Shown here: positions 48,400-60,235 of the stretch, piece by piece | Layout: each line of letters begins with the position of its first letter | Numbering within the stretch: the stretch's first letter is position 1 | Source: Ahaetulla prasina | Taxonomy: Eukaryota > Chordata > Lepidosauria > Squamata > Colubridae | Reading direction: 5' to 3' | Length of the DNA stretch: 64,000 nt | Assembly: GCF_028640845.1 (NCBI RefSeq) | Contig: NC_080540.1 | Location: 97,204,061-97,268,060 of the forward strand | Notes under the pieces: generated by a model | What the model saw: only the letters and a program-made list of their open reading frames with translations | Told to the model about the DNA's origin: nothing | Database searches by the model: none | Made by a program: the position numbers and the translations under genes

Positions 48400-48806
48400 A
48401 TTCTCCCCACATTGAATCTCTGAAAAATCATGCATAATAAACATGACTACTTCAGCTTCAACCACAACAATATACGAGCACACAAAGAATACAAACTTAA
48501 AGTGAACTGCTCCAAATTCAATTGCAGAAAATACGACTTCAGCAACAGAGTGGTCAATGCCTGGAATGTATTATCTGACTCTGTGGTTTCATCCCCAAAC
48601 CCCCCAAATTTTAACCTAAGACTGTCTACTGTTGACCGCACCCCATTCCTAAGAGGTTTGTAAGGGGCGTCCATAAGAGCACCAGCGTGTCTATCGCCCC
48701 TGTCCTAATGTTTCCTGTATTCATATCTATTTTATGTATTTAATTCATGCTTATACTTATATATATATATTACCTATTACAGTCTTGACAAATATAAAAA
48801 AATAAC
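48400..48806 (+). pseudogene. 3' end of a further non-LTR LINE family
   Basis: The frame 48430-48663 reads HKEYKLKVNCSKFNCRKYDF then SNRVVNAWNVLSDSVVSSP and LSTVDRTPFLRGL, a C-terminal LINE segment. Its 3' UTR has TATCGCCCCTGTCCTAATGT and TTGACAAATATAAAAAAATA. The same C-terminus occurs on the minus strand at 60905-61545. It differs from the CR1, L2, BovB and L1 copies here; Rex- or R4-like is possible but unproven. Confidence 0.65.
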
Positions 48807-49436
48807 AACATATTGTTATGATCATTTTAATTCATAGAATTTGTAGAATTCAGCAGGATAAGTTTGATATCTGTGGATCTGGAACATGATCTGACTGAAT
48901 TGCTTTATCATGAAGCAGTTGTGCCTCCATTTCTTTGTGAGGGAGAAACCACTAATATTTTGTAAACAAGTTAGATTTACTCAAATTGTGATCATAAGAG
49001 GCCTGCCAATTCACAGTATGGCTTCAGGAATGGCTAGTTTAACAAAATACCAGTTTAAGATTGATGATGTTGTCCTTGTAATATAACCTATAGCCTCCAG
49101 CCATCTTCCTTAGCTTTATATTTTTAATTGGACAATTGTGCAAATGAAACAGTGGAGTACAGTAGCTCATCATTTTTATTTTTAAAGAAAGTCAGTGAAG
49201 GCTATGTGGACTCCAAAACCATTTGTATAAATGGATATGATTTTTTTTTTCATTTTTAGCATTCTGTTCTTTTAATTTTGTTTAAAATTAAAGAAGCCAA
49301 AGCGTATTATGCTATCTTCTAATTAACCATATAGGACCCACTTGGTAGAGTACTTATCCTCCCCCCCCCTTTTTTTGTCTATGGTTTGTAAAAAAAAAGG
49401 AGGGAAAAACAGCCATTTGTCTGAAATTGTTTAGGG

Positions 49437-49843
49437 CTGTGATGCCACATTTGCCACAGGTGGCACGTGGAGCCATATCAGTGGGCATGCAAGTTCAGCC
49501 CCAGCACACATGTGCACACCGGCGCATGCTGATTTTTGGGCTTCTGGGCACACTGTAAGTAGGAAACAGGCTGTTTCCAGCCTCAGGAGGGCTTCTGGGG
49601 TGGTGGGGAAGGCCGTTTTTGCCCTCCCCAGGCTCCTAGAGAGATTCTGGAGCCTGGGAAAAGCAATAAACGGACCTACTGGGCCCACCTTGCCATCACG
49701 TGCCAAAAGCGGTGGGGGCGGTCGCACGCACATGTGCAGGGGGCATAGAATTATGGGTGTGGGCACGCATGCACCTGACCCCCCCCCCCACACACACTCC
49801 CCCTGCTTTTGGCGCACGATGGCAAAAAGGTTAGCCACCACTG
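49437..49843. mobile_element. 407-bp GC-rich hAT-like element
   Basis: CTGTGATGCCACATTTGCC at the left and GGTTAGCCACCACTG at the right are eroded inverted ends. The flanks GTTTAGGG and GTATAGGG are an 8-bp duplication with one difference. The interior is rich in GCATGC and CACATG steps. It has no transposase. Confidence 0.8.
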
Positions 49844-49857
49844 GTATAGGGTCTCCT

Positions 49858-49994
49858 CAGTGGTGGGATCCAAGAAATTTAACAACCAGTTCTCTACCCT
49901 AATGATTTCTTCCAACAACCAGCTCACCAAACTGCTCAGAAAGTTAACAACCGGTTCTCCCGAAGTGGTATGAACTGGCTGAATCCTACCACTG
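49858..49994 (-). mobile_element. 137-bp hAT-like MITE
   Basis: CAGTGGTGGGATCC...AATCCTACCACTG, the reverse complement of the copy at 13444-13580 and of identical length. The 8-bp duplication GGTCTCCT is exact (49850-49857 and 49995-50002). Confidence 0.95.
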
Positions 49995-50062
49995 GGTCTC
50001 CTGCTTGAGCAGATGGTTGGACTGGAAGATGTCAAAGGCCACTTTGAACTCTGTTATTCTGT

Positions 50063-52431
50063 TAACAATTTCTTTTTATGAATTTGGTATGACAAATTGT
50101 ACTATCAATAACCCAGGAAAATTGCTTAGTAATTCAGGAAAGTAGAGGAAAAAGTGTGAAAAGGATTGTTGTCCTTTCCTTACTGTGAGTTTTGCTGTAT
50201 CTGCCAACAAGCACAGTATTGCTGGAAATCTAATGATGTTATGGTTGTAATGTAACCCATAGTGTGAAGTCTTCCTGAACAATATAGCCAAATTGTAGCA
50301 TAGGAAGAAAAGGGGATAAGATTGTGAATGATATAGCCAATAGATTATCTCAATCTCTTCAAGTGAAAAGCACAGTCTGTTGCTCTATAAACCAGCCATT
50401 CTTTTGGATTAAGGAACAGTTTATGCTGGAGTGATACTAGCCTCCCCAAAGAGAGAATCAAAATGTTTAAGCGTTTAACAAGACAAATAGTACTAATGCA
50501 AAACTTTGCCATATACTAATTAATGCATTAATCATTCTGCCCACAAGTCAGGAAACACACACAACCCAGCGCAGATTGCTTTATCAAAAGGAAAAACAAT
50601 CATTTTTCTCATTATTTTGCAGCTACTGTCACATTATAGCCACCCTCTTCTTTTTTAAAAAAAGAAAAGAAAAGATTACGATCCAAAAGGGATATTTAAC
50701 AATGACAAAATACTAAGAAATAATTTTTACTGTTTGAACATGTAAAATATTGTAACTTTCTTTTTAATACTCCTTATTTTATATTGGTTCATAACTCATA
50801 ATTTGGCAATCTCATTAAAATCTGTCAAAACTCATCTACAAGTAAGGTCAGGATCATTCATAAATATTTTTTCCATTATTTTTAATCTGAGATCATGATG
50901 TTGTGAACAGCTGTTGGTTTTTACCTAACCATCCATTCATGTAACCACCAACCAATGGCTTCTATTATTGAAAACTCCTATTGTATAGAATAATAGCTAA
51001 GAAACTAGATTATGGTTCAGAAATATCTTAGGTGGAATTTTGTATCATTCATGGTTTTATTAAATAGCTTTAGGCAAATAATTTATTCTTAGTCTCAGAC
51101 TCTCCAATTTGCAATAAATGAGATGATAGGTAGATTGTATGTAATCCATTACAAACTCTTCAAAACTTTATAGGAAAATACATAGTTTTTATATTATAAA
51201 ATGTTAAGAGCGCTCTGTTGAATGAACATTTTGCTTTCCCATTCAAAAGGCAATAGGTTGAGATATTGTTTATTTTTGCTATCTAAGTTTGGAATATTTG
51301 AGAATATGGGTGGGGGGGAAACAGTCTAACAGCATAATGCAAGAATGCAAGCATGGAAGAAAAAGGAAAAAAAATACCCATCTGCAACATGTTAGTTATA
51401 AATATATTTCATTTCTGTAGTCTAATAAACTATAATCACCATGAACATTACCTATCTGAAGTGAGATGCATGAAGATGGTGGAGTTAATTATCCTATTAG
51501 GGACCTGTCAGTGGTGAAACTTAATTATCAGTTTGTCATTTCCTGGCAGAAAGTGAAAACAGCTTATAAAATGGGGAAGAGAGAAGGAAATAAGAGTTAT
51601 CAGTTCATCAACTAGTGTTAGAACCAGTGGTAACCAAATCAGAAAACTCTGATTAATAGAGGAGGTCAATGTGTAATATCTTGCTGAGGACAACTTTATA
51701 GAATTCTAGGCGGCCTCCTCCTCCTCCTCCAAATAAATTTCCTTTCTTGATCATATAGAAATCTGATCTTTTTGTACCTTTTACAATTATGAAAACAGTG
51801 AGTTTCTTGACTTAGAAGTTATTTAAAAAGTTTTGAGAAAAAATATTGAATGATATTTCTCTTCACGAGAAATTATGTACTATACCAGATTCAGGATGTA
51901 GGGTGCTCCTAGGACACACTGACTGATGGTCCTACCTTCTGCTGATGTAAAAATTCACATTTTTAAAGAATGATTTGGAAGAAGGGAGGAAAGTGGTGGC
52001 CAGACAATTCTGACAACCTAGACCAGTGCTGATTTGGTTTTAACTTAAAGCTGGCTCTGCTTGTGTACAGCAGAAACACTGTTTTGAAGATATCAGATAG
52101 TCTGTTTAAAATCAGATCATTCATACCTTTCCTTCATTTCAGATATTATGAGAAAAAAATTCATTTGGGATATTATGAGAAAATTTCATTTGGTTGATCA
52201 ATAGCAAGATGAATGCCTACAGCATAAGGCTTTCTTATACCTACAGACCTTAATGAACAAGGGAGAAACTTTTTATTGCCTTTTTTTCTCAAGTGAATAG
52301 CTAACTTTTTGTTTCCACGTTTCTTCTATCGCTTCTAATCTTTTCAGGTCAGGTCTGTCTCAGAGTTTCTTTTCTCTTGTTTGTTCACTCTTGTAAAAGG
52401 TTCTCAGTTCTAATCTTCTGCATGCATATTA
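50063..52431. other. AT-rich DNA, no gene seen
   Basis: No exon or repeat family recognised; minor simple repeats only. Confidence 0.4.
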
Positions 52432-53024
52432 CGGAGTCCTTGACTTACAACCACAGTTAAGCCCAAAATTTGTGTTGCTAAGTGAGACAGTGAGACAATG
52501 AAATGACTTTTACTCAATTTTACCCCATTTTATGATGTTTCTTGCCACAGTTACTAAGTGAATCACTGCAATTGCTAAGTTAGTAATGCAGTTGTTAAGT
52601 GAATGTGGATTCCCCTGTGCATGTGTCCTGCCCCCACATGTGCTTCGCCCCCCATTTGCGCTCTGCCCCCACACGCATGCACGCATACTCCCCCCACGTG
52701 CACAGCAGAGACCCAAGACCAGCTGGCCGGCGGGAGGCATGCGTGCATGTGCGGCAGAGCTGGGCTGGGGTGACTGCTCACATGCCCACAGAGAGGGTGT
52801 TGCATGCCCATCTCTGGCACGCGTGCCATAGATTTGCCATCATGGCCCTAGGACAATGCAACCATCATAAATATAAGTCAGTTGCCAAGCATCTGAATTT
52901 TGATCATGCGACTCTAGGGATGCTGCAACAGTTGTAAGTGTGAAAAACTCATAAATTACTTTTTTCAGTGCCATTGTAACCTCAAACAGTCACTAAATGA
53001 ACTGTTGTAAGTCAAGAACTACCC
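52432..53024 (+). mobile_element. Tigger-like MITE carrying a hAT-like element in its middle
   Basis: The left part (GGAGTCCTTGACTTACAACC) runs to GAATGTGGATTCCCC at about 52614. The right part resumes near 52853 with CCTAGGACAATGCAACC and ends at GTAAGTCAAGAACTACC. The family segment that normally joins them (GACTTTGCTTGTCAG to ATGACCC) is absent and replaced by GC-rich DNA. Confidence 0.8.
52615..52852. mobile_element. truncated GC-rich hAT-like element
   Basis: Shares AGAGACCC, GACCAGCTGGC and GGAGGCATGCG blocks and the end TTTGCCATCATGG with the complete copy at 62511-62891, so it is the same family with its left end lost. Confidence 0.75.
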
Positions 53025-54027
53025 ACATTGACTTCTTCAGAAAAACCTAACAGAATTAAAAGTGAAATGTGTATGGATACACTTTATGATATAGATTTCC
53101 TCTTTGAAAATGAATCCATTTATAATAAATTCCTTCCTTTTGAAAACGAATCCACTTCTTTAAATATTCTTTATTTCCTCAGTGTTAAATGTTTAAATTT
53201 CCTATCTCCAAACGAGCTTTCTGTTATTGCAAAATTGCTCAGATTTAAATGTGAAATTTTTAACCTACTTATTTGAAAGAATGCTATCATATTTTTGTAC
53301 AGGGATGAACAAATAGTGTATTGCAGTTGTTACCTGATCTGCAACATGATCTTTTAGCACAAAGTTTTGATTCCCCAAGAGAAACCATGTTTGGATCTCA
53401 GCATAGAAATTTGAGAGGGAGGGGAGAATTGTTCTTAAATTGAAGCTTACGTTGCAGAAGTTAATGTCACTTCATGCTTACAATCAATTTAAATGCTATT
53501 TAAATTCATTACATAGCAGTAATAAATTTCCAAAAGCAAAACTGTCAGGAGCTTTCCAGACCACAAGCCCATCCATTTACCTGGCCTTTAAAATGCACAT
53601 TTAAATGAATTAAGAAATCTTCTGAATTGGTAGCCTTCTTCCCCACCTTATTCATTTATTTAAACAAACAAGTTTCAAGATCGAATCTAGCAATCCTTGT
53701 TTGCCCTTCTACCTTCAGTTCCCATAGCCCTGCAGAGGAATCTAATTTTCCAAACATAGCCAAGAGGTTGGATAAATTCCTTATCTTGCATTGCAAGTTG
53801 TCCCAAAGAATAGGGATATTTACTGAAAAGCACACTATTGAGCCCCAGTATACCATAGTTCTTACACTGTAAATATCCTCATTTTTCCCTCAATCACAGA
53901 AAATCATGGATGGGAAAAAAGATCCTGCAGGTACCCGTTCACTAAGTCATGCAGGGATTTAAAAGTGATACCCAAACCTTGAAATGAACCCAGTAGCACA
54001 TAGGTAATAAATGCAGTGATTAATAGA
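53025..54027. other. AT-rich DNA, no gene seen
   Basis: No exon or repeat family recognised. Confidence 0.4.
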
Positions 54028-54247
54028 AATAGCACTTAGACTTATATACCACTTCATGGTGCTTTACAGCACTCTAGAAGTGCTTTACAGAGTTACCATA
54101 TTGCCCTCAACAGTCTGGGTCTTCATTTATCGACCTTTGAAGGATGGAAGGCTGAGTCAATCTTGAGACGGTCAGGATTGAACTGCTGGCAGTCAGCAGA
54201 GTTAACCTGCAATACAGCATTCTAACCATTTCATCGCCGTGGCATAG
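54028..54247 (-). repeat. tRNA-derived SINE (GAGCCCCGGTGGC family)
   Basis: Reverse complement carries a GCCACGGCGATGAAATGG-like head, a CAGTTCAATCCTGACC B-box region, CTCAAGATTGACTCAGCC and the AAGCACTTCTAGAGTGCTG tail region. Same family as the SINE split by the LINE at 21.3-26.2 kb. Confidence 0.8.
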
Positions 54248-54259
54248 GTGTTACATTAT

Positions 54260-55170
54260 TGAATGTGCTACTCCCAAATAGCAGGTAGGCTTCTCCTTAT
54301 TAAGCCAGCTATATTTCCAAGAACAACCTTACATAGAACAATACAAAAGACAACAAAGATGTGCATCACTGTTGTTAGGTGGAAAAAGACCCAGTTTGTA
54401 GTAGCAGAACTCACAAATCTGGTATGATCCCCAAGTTGCATGTCTGCTGCTTTGAGGAAACCCTACTCAGACCTAAAATTCGGGCTTTGATCAAGCTGGA
54501 TCCATCATTGAAAAAATGACAAAGTTTTGTCTTGCCTTGCATGATTGAAAGTGAGCTTGTTTTGATCTTTACATCCATCAGGCACCAGGTCAGTATGTTT
54601 ACAGCATTCCCCTTGTTATCCTGGGTGGAGATGTGCAGATGGTTATCATCACTCCGTATTGACAGATTGTATGCTCCAGAAACTTCATGTAGCTCTTAAA
54701 CAACCCTGTGGGAATCTATAATGTAGTAATCAAAGGTATGATCATTCTTCTCCAGTCCAATAGCAGTTGGAATGTCCTGCTTAGAAAGGATTGGTGTCAT
54801 TGCAATGTAGCACCTCTAAATTCTAACCTTTGCATATTGTCAAGAAGGTTACCAAACTTGACTGTATGAAAGGAGCCTGAGATGTCTGATAGGATCAAGA
54901 GCAGTTGTGGTTTCCACTTACCTTCGCTACCAGTTCGGAACTGGGAGTGTGGGTGCTTGCGCTTGCTTCGCTCGCGCTTGGTGCTTCTGAGTATGCGTAG
55001 AGCGTCCATTATGATATCCAGGTGGGTGGGCGGAGCCTTTTGCCGCCGCCATTGGGGCGAACCGGTAGAAACCCACCACTGATCAAGAGGGCACATTCCC
55101 TCTATCCAACACCTATAAAAGATCACCCAAGAGGGTTGCAGTTTCCCTTGTCCAAGACTAAACTATCCTG
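54260..55170 (-). pseudogene. L2-type LINE reverse transcriptase remnant
   Basis: On the minus strand: LSDISGSFHTVKFGNLLDNMQ near 54800-54900 (equivalent to LLDLSAAFDTVDH with the catalytic Asp region altered), then DDNHLHIS near 54640 (the YADDTQLY block), NAVNILTWCLM and ILGLSRV further down. The order fits the L2/CR1 clade. It has many stops and is split by the MITE at 54902-55081. Confidence 0.6.
54902..55081. mobile_element. hAT-like MITE, 180 bp
   Basis: CAGTTGTGGTTTCCACTTACC at the left and GGTAGAAACCCACCACTG at the right. The 8-bp duplication ATCAAGAG is exact (54894-54901 and 55082-55089). It is clearly more GC-rich than its host. Confidence 0.92.
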
Positions 55171-57034
55171 ATAGTAATAGAAAGAAAGGAATCACATTAA
55201 AATGGAGCATATAACATAAAAATAAAAATCCTCTGCCATATTCCTATTTGTATTCATAACAATTGGGAAATAAATAGATTTAAGGGCTACTTGCCACAAT
55301 TTGCTAATAGCTTGTTCAGGTACATCTAACAGAAGATCAGATGTAACAATCTGATCCTTACCTTTGCTAAATGTTTTCCCTACATATAAGAGAGAAAGCA
55401 TTTCTTTACACTGAGTATGGAACCAATGCATCCTAATAAATAACTGATTTAATAAATGCATAAACAGAATATAATATAGGTCTTATAGATGATACTTTAT
55501 ATAAGACCTTTGGTTAGCCATGTTTGTTCAAACATTTCTGTTTCCTATGTAAATGTTCTCTCCAAGTTGTATTATTGCAAACAGGGTCCTGGCTTAGTAA
55601 TTGGAGCCTGTGTTTGTGAATATATTTTTAATAAGTTAAAACTGTAAATGGTCCACTCATTTTTTGGAGTCAATGAGTGAAAAAAGTGCTGCATATTTAG
55701 TAATGTAATTACTTTTTCAAATAAATTTCATGAATATTTTACTGTGTGCTTAAATACATATTTACTGCACCAAGGCAAACCTGAATGAGGAATTCTTATT
55801 GTGTTGAATTAATACAAATATTGAAAAGTCCCAGAATTGAATTCGATTCAATTTCATCATTTCCCCACTTGTTCTACAAATATAATATTTTCCCTAAGCT
55901 TACAGATACATATTTATAAATATTTATAAAATATTTTCTAATTTTCCCTAACCTTATGGAATACACACACACATGCATACACACAAATAAGCATAATTTT
56001 AATTGAATAAAATACAAAATCAACTAAAATTGTTAATTTTAAATTGAATGAAACTTTTAGTGTACTGGGACGTGATGAGAATGCACTTGAGTGGGCCAGA
56101 GCTCAGTTTTCAAGTAATTCCATAATAAAAAGAAACCTCAAATTGATCAGGAAAAAACCCTACCATGGATTGGACAACGGACTGAAATCCAGTTTTAAGT
56201 GGATGAGACTAAGCAAATATTTGTTTACTGCTATTCTGTGCTTATTTACCTGTCCTTAGTCAGGACAATTAAGCAAACAATTGCCTAATTTAGCATGCAA
56301 AATATTCAAATTAAAATGTATGTATGTATGTATGTATGCATGTATGTCATTGGAAGAAGCTCATAGATATCTCTCGAATAGTTGAAGCTTGGCTTGATCA
56401 AAGATTTTGAAATTAAATCTTTTTAAACTACTTCTAATTCATTAAAAAAAGTTAAAATACAAAATTCCAATTTCCTTCGATCCTCTTAGGAAAAACAATT
56501 TATCACTTTTCCACTTGGTCACTTTTCTGCTGTTGTGAAGGATTGCAAGCTTCAACTTTGGGAAAGCATGTGCAATCCACTCAGTTAGTTCAAAGTCTGT
56601 AAGATCCATATTTCTTTCAATCTTCTTCACCAAATCTGCCACTTTTAAATCAAATTCCTTTTGTGAATCTGATTCATCTACGCTTACTTGCATCTGAACA
56701 ATTTTTCAACCATTATCGTTTCATCAAACTTTTTTTAAAAAAGCTTTCAACTAAAGATTGCAAGTTGCCAAATGGTTTTTTTTTTAATGCCAGCTACATT
56801 TGTTTGCCTGTAATCTGATAATTGTTTCTCTGTGTAACTTAGCAACAATAGATAAGAGAACACAAGGAACAGAGAACATTGAATTAATATTCCTCAGAGT
56901 GAAAAAAATAGAGAAAAAGGCAGGAAAGATATTTTCTGGATATTTTGATCCAAAATTACAAGAAAAAAAAATAAGCTCCAAACTTTTTGCAAGTTAATAA
57001 AATGCAGAATTCCTGTGGTGAGAGTCCAGTATAT
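55171..57034. other. AT-rich DNA with two unassigned open frames
   Basis: A plus frame at 56044-56259 (71 codons) and a minus frame at 56442-56693 (83 codons, MQVSVDESDSQKEFD...) are more protein-like than most, but I cannot identify either. An ATGT microsatellite lies at 56318-56347. Confidence 0.35.
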
Positions 57035-57172
57035 CGAGTTTTCCTGAAAATAAGACCCTCTTATATTTTTTTTTGAACTCTGAAATAAGTGCTTGGCCTT
57101 ATTGCCATACACTCAAAAGCCCGATTGGGCTTATTATCAGGGAATGTCTTATTTGGAGGGAAACAGGATAGA
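57035..57172. mobile_element. possible mariner-type MITE (GAAAATAAGAC family)
   Basis: CGAGTTTTCCTGAAAATAAG near the left and GGGAATGTCTTATTTGGAGG near the right resemble the ends of a short repeat common in sauropsids. The copy is diverged and without a clear duplication. Confidence 0.4.
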
Positions 57173-59157
57173 TGTAAATCAAATGAAAACATTTTTCACT
57201 ACACAGGAACATACAGTGATTTCCTTCCTTTCTGCCTAAGCAAAAGTTATTCAAACAACATAAATCAAGGAAAGGGGAAAAAAATAACAAAGTCCAGCAG
57301 CGGGTTAAAATAGATCAACATTCAACAGCCAGTCAATTTTTAAAGTTAAAGAACAAAGTGAAACAGAAGCTTCAAAAAGTGTAGTTAAAACCCAGGTATA
57401 CTTAAGAAAATAAACTGCTGAGGGGAAAGTTGGATGATTGGTGATTTTCCAACAGCTCCCATAAGGAACTGCAATCTTCAAGATTCCTCTTCCTAAGGTG
57501 GGTCGATGGCTGTCTGGAAGCCATCTTGGGTCTTTCCTAAGTCCTCCCATTCAGATCCAGGGAGCAGCACTGCCAAAGAACCAGCTTTGGTAGTAAAATC
57601 AGCAGATCTTCAGCAGGAAAAAAAGACAAGTTCCTACTGTTTAGCAGTCATTTTGTGGAGGAGTCCTGAAATCTAAAATTTCTGACAACCGAACTGAGCA
57701 TCCCTCATTACTAGCTATTTGTCCTGGGAATGTTGTGGTTTATAGTTCAAGACCATTTGATATGTCTTAAGTTACCTACTCCTGAGATGCAGAGACTGCT
57801 AGCCTATGATTAGCACTGATGATGTTATCTAGTTGGGTAAGGAAAAATCAGATAAAATCAGATGCTGATTATTGCTTCTACTATAAATTGCGCACGATTG
57901 CATTCCCCACTAGAGAAAAAGGCATCTGTGGTCTGACTACAGGTTTGTGTGGTGCATCTTCTCTCTTGCAGGGAGATCTTAATCGGTGCTGGCACTGAGG
58001 CAAAATGAGGAATTATTCTGTGCCAGAAAGGTTTGAGGAAAAAGAGCACAGCAGTTCATAAGTATTGGAAGGATGTAGCAATTAGAAGGACTGCTGAGTG
58101 GATGCATAGTCATCACTGAGTGAAAAGGAAGTTGACAGCATGGGTCTAGGGTGTGCAATAGAAGACTGCAGAATTTTCCATTAATTCTGAACATTAATGC
58201 AATGGTAAAGTCACTGCTTCAGCAAGATCTTCTTTTGTTCTATAGCATCACTTTAAATATGATATCAAGAGCCCTTGCAGAGCAGAAGATAATGTATAAA
58301 ACGAGAAGTTTTCAGCCAGCTCCCAATGCAAAGAAATAGCCAAATAGATTTGGCTTGAGCTGCAGATACTTGGCAATAAGGTTTACTGTCTTTGCGTTAT
58401 GTGTTTCATAATTAGACAAATGGCAGGTAGAAATAGCAGTGTGGACTAATCCGATGGGATATTAAGTACATTCTAGCAATAAGAAATCCTGGATTTCTCT
58501 AATTTTAAGCCTGTTGCCCAAACTGGGCAATGAAGAAAGGTGAATTATGTTGTTTATGTCATATTTATACAATATGACATTAGCATATTGTATTTTTGTT
58601 TCATTAGTTTATATCTTTAGGCAGAGTTAAATTCATCATGGTTGATACATTAGAAAGATTACAGTGTTTATTCAAATCCTCAACAGATTTACCACAGAAT
58701 TACTTTTAACCAAGTTCCTGTCTTACAATAAAAACGTTTGTTTTTATTCTGCTAGCAGAGCAGAAAGATTTTTCCATTCAAAAACAGCAGTAACTAAGTG
58801 GTCTTTGCCAATGATATCAATTCATTTTTTACCTCTCACTATCTGCATTCTATTTCTATAGGGTCAATGTGCACACATTAATAATTCATTACAAAAATAG
58901 CAATGTTGAAAAGACTGATCATATCGTTTGCAGGACAAAAGAGGCCCTTCTGTCTTAGGAGACATTGCCTATGGGGGGAAGGGTATGTATGAAGAGGAGG
59001 TTATACAGTATATATAGTATATGAGCATATTTTTGTAACTGTGTGTATAGAGACTGTGCCTACACTTGCATATATGTTTGCTGGCAAATGCATAGCTGAA
59101 TACCTGCCATGGTGTTTGAGGCTCAAATACATCAATCAATCAATCAATCAATCAATC
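57173..59157. other. mostly unique DNA
   Basis: No gene recognised. 57330-57680 is less AT-rich and could be an old repeat. A possible exon-like segment at 58934-58982 is discussed among rejected items. A CAAT run lies at 59131-59158. Confidence 0.35.
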
Positions 59158-59288
59158 AGAATAGAACTGGAAAGGACCTTGGAAGTCTTCTAGTCCAAAC
59201 CCCTGCTCAAGCAGCAAACCGTATACCATTTCAGATAGGTGGCTATCCAATCTTTTCTTAAAAACCTCCATTGATGAAGCATCTACAA

Positions 59289-59444
59289 CAGGGATGTCCA
59301 AACTTGGCCCCTTGAAGAGTGGTGGACTTCAACTCCCAGAATTCTCCAACTAGCAACTTGCTTAAATTTATAGCTCATGCTGGCTGGGGAATTCTGGGAG
59401 TTGAAGTCCACCACTCTCCAAAGGGCCAAGTTTGGACACCCCTG
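59289..59444. mobile_element. hAT-like foldback MITE, 156 bp
   Basis: CAGGGATGTCCAAACTTGGC...GCCAAGTTTGGACACCCCTG with long inverted arms. The 8-bp duplication ATCTACAA is exact (59281-59288 and 59445-59452), and it repeats CR1 host sequence. Confidence 0.95.
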
Positions 59445-59478
59445 ATCTACAACTTCTGAAGGAAAGCTGTTCCACTGG

Positions 59479-59735
59479 CCGGTTTAGCTCACGCTGGTAA
59501 AAGCCTGTTATTAAGAACACAGTAGCCTGCAATTACTGCAGGTTCGAGCCCGGCCCAAGGTTGACTCAGCCTTCCATCCTTTATAAGGTAGGTAAAATGA
59601 GGACCCAGATTGTTGGGGGGGCAATAAGTTGACTTTGTAAAAATATACAAATAGAATGAGACTATTGCCTTATACACTGTAAGCCGCCCTGAGTCTTCGG
59701 AGAAGGGCGGGGTATAAATGTAAACAAACAAAAAA
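59479..59735 (+). repeat. tRNA-derived SINE with L2-like LINE 3' tail
   Basis: GGCCGGTTTAGCTCACGCTG then GCAGGTTCGAGCCCGGCC (B box), GGTTGACTCAGCCTTCCATC, and CCGCCCTGAGTCTTCGGAGA...GGGCGGG with a poly(A) tail. Same family as 649-914. It sits in the CR1 copy between GTTCCACTGG and ATTGTCCTCAC. Confidence 0.92.
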
Positions 59736-60235
59736 AAAAAAAATTGTCCTCACTCTTAGGAAATTTCTCCTTAGTTCCAGGTTGCTTCTCTTCTTGATTA
59801 ATTTCCATCCATTGTTTCTTGTCTTGCCTTCTGGTGCTTTGGAAAATAAGTTCTCTTTGTGCCCGCCGCTCAAATACTGGAATACTGCTATCATGTTACT
59901 CCTTCTTTTCTCTAGACTGGCCAAATTCAATTTCTGCAACTGTCCTTGATATGTTTTTGTCCCAATGCCCTTAATCATTTTAGTTGCTCCTCTTTGCACT
60001 TTTCCCAAAGCCTCAAAATCTTTTTTGTAACTTGGTGACCAAAACTGGTGACCAAAATCCTTATTAAGGATTTATAAAGTGGCACTAATATTTCACGTGA
60101 TTTTGATTCTATGCCTCTGTTTATACAACCAAGATTGTATTAGCTTTTTTGGTTGCTGCTACATACTGCTGACTTATGTTTAAGTGATCATGTACTAGGA
60201 CATTGTCAACATTACATTTCTGTCTTTGAGTGTAT

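Larger units (their letters stand above)
49407..50062 (+). mobile_element. CR1 3' end interrupted by two hAT-like insertions
   Basis: AACAGCCATTTGTCTGAAAT (49407) and CTGCTTGAGCAGATGGTTGG (50001) followed by CTCTGTTATTCTGTT are consecutive parts of a CR1 3' UTR. The DNA between is two hAT-like elements (49437-49843 and 49858-49994), separated by six non-duplicated CR1 bases. Confidence 0.85.
59158..60215 (-). pseudogene. CR1 LINE, minus strand, carrying two insertions
   Basis: The left edge AGAATAGAACTGGAAAGGACC is the reversed CR1 3' end. The minus frame 59670-60008 reads VQRGATKMIKGIGTKTYQGQL then [21 protein letters not shown] and LKKRSNLELRRNFLR-like sequence. A hAT MITE (59289-59444) and a SINE (59479-59735) interrupt it. 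The aligned CR1 copy at 63.4 kb lacks both, which confirms the interruptions. RT motifs are missing. Confidence 0.88.

Noticed and set aside
52510..52937. Cys- and His-rich overlapping frames that resemble a zinc-binding protein
   Set aside because: They lie inside the GC-rich hAT element, and the same pattern recurs at 62476-62974 on both strands. It is compositional (CATGTG and TGTGCC steps).
58934..58982. Exon-like segment with TTTGCAG acceptor and GTATGT donor
   Set aside because: In the phase required after the candidate microexon it gives GQKRPFCLRRHCLWGEG, which is unconvincing; another frame gives DKRGPSVLGDIAYGGK but needs the microexon skipped. The pyrimidine tract is weak. It is kept only as a weak candidate.
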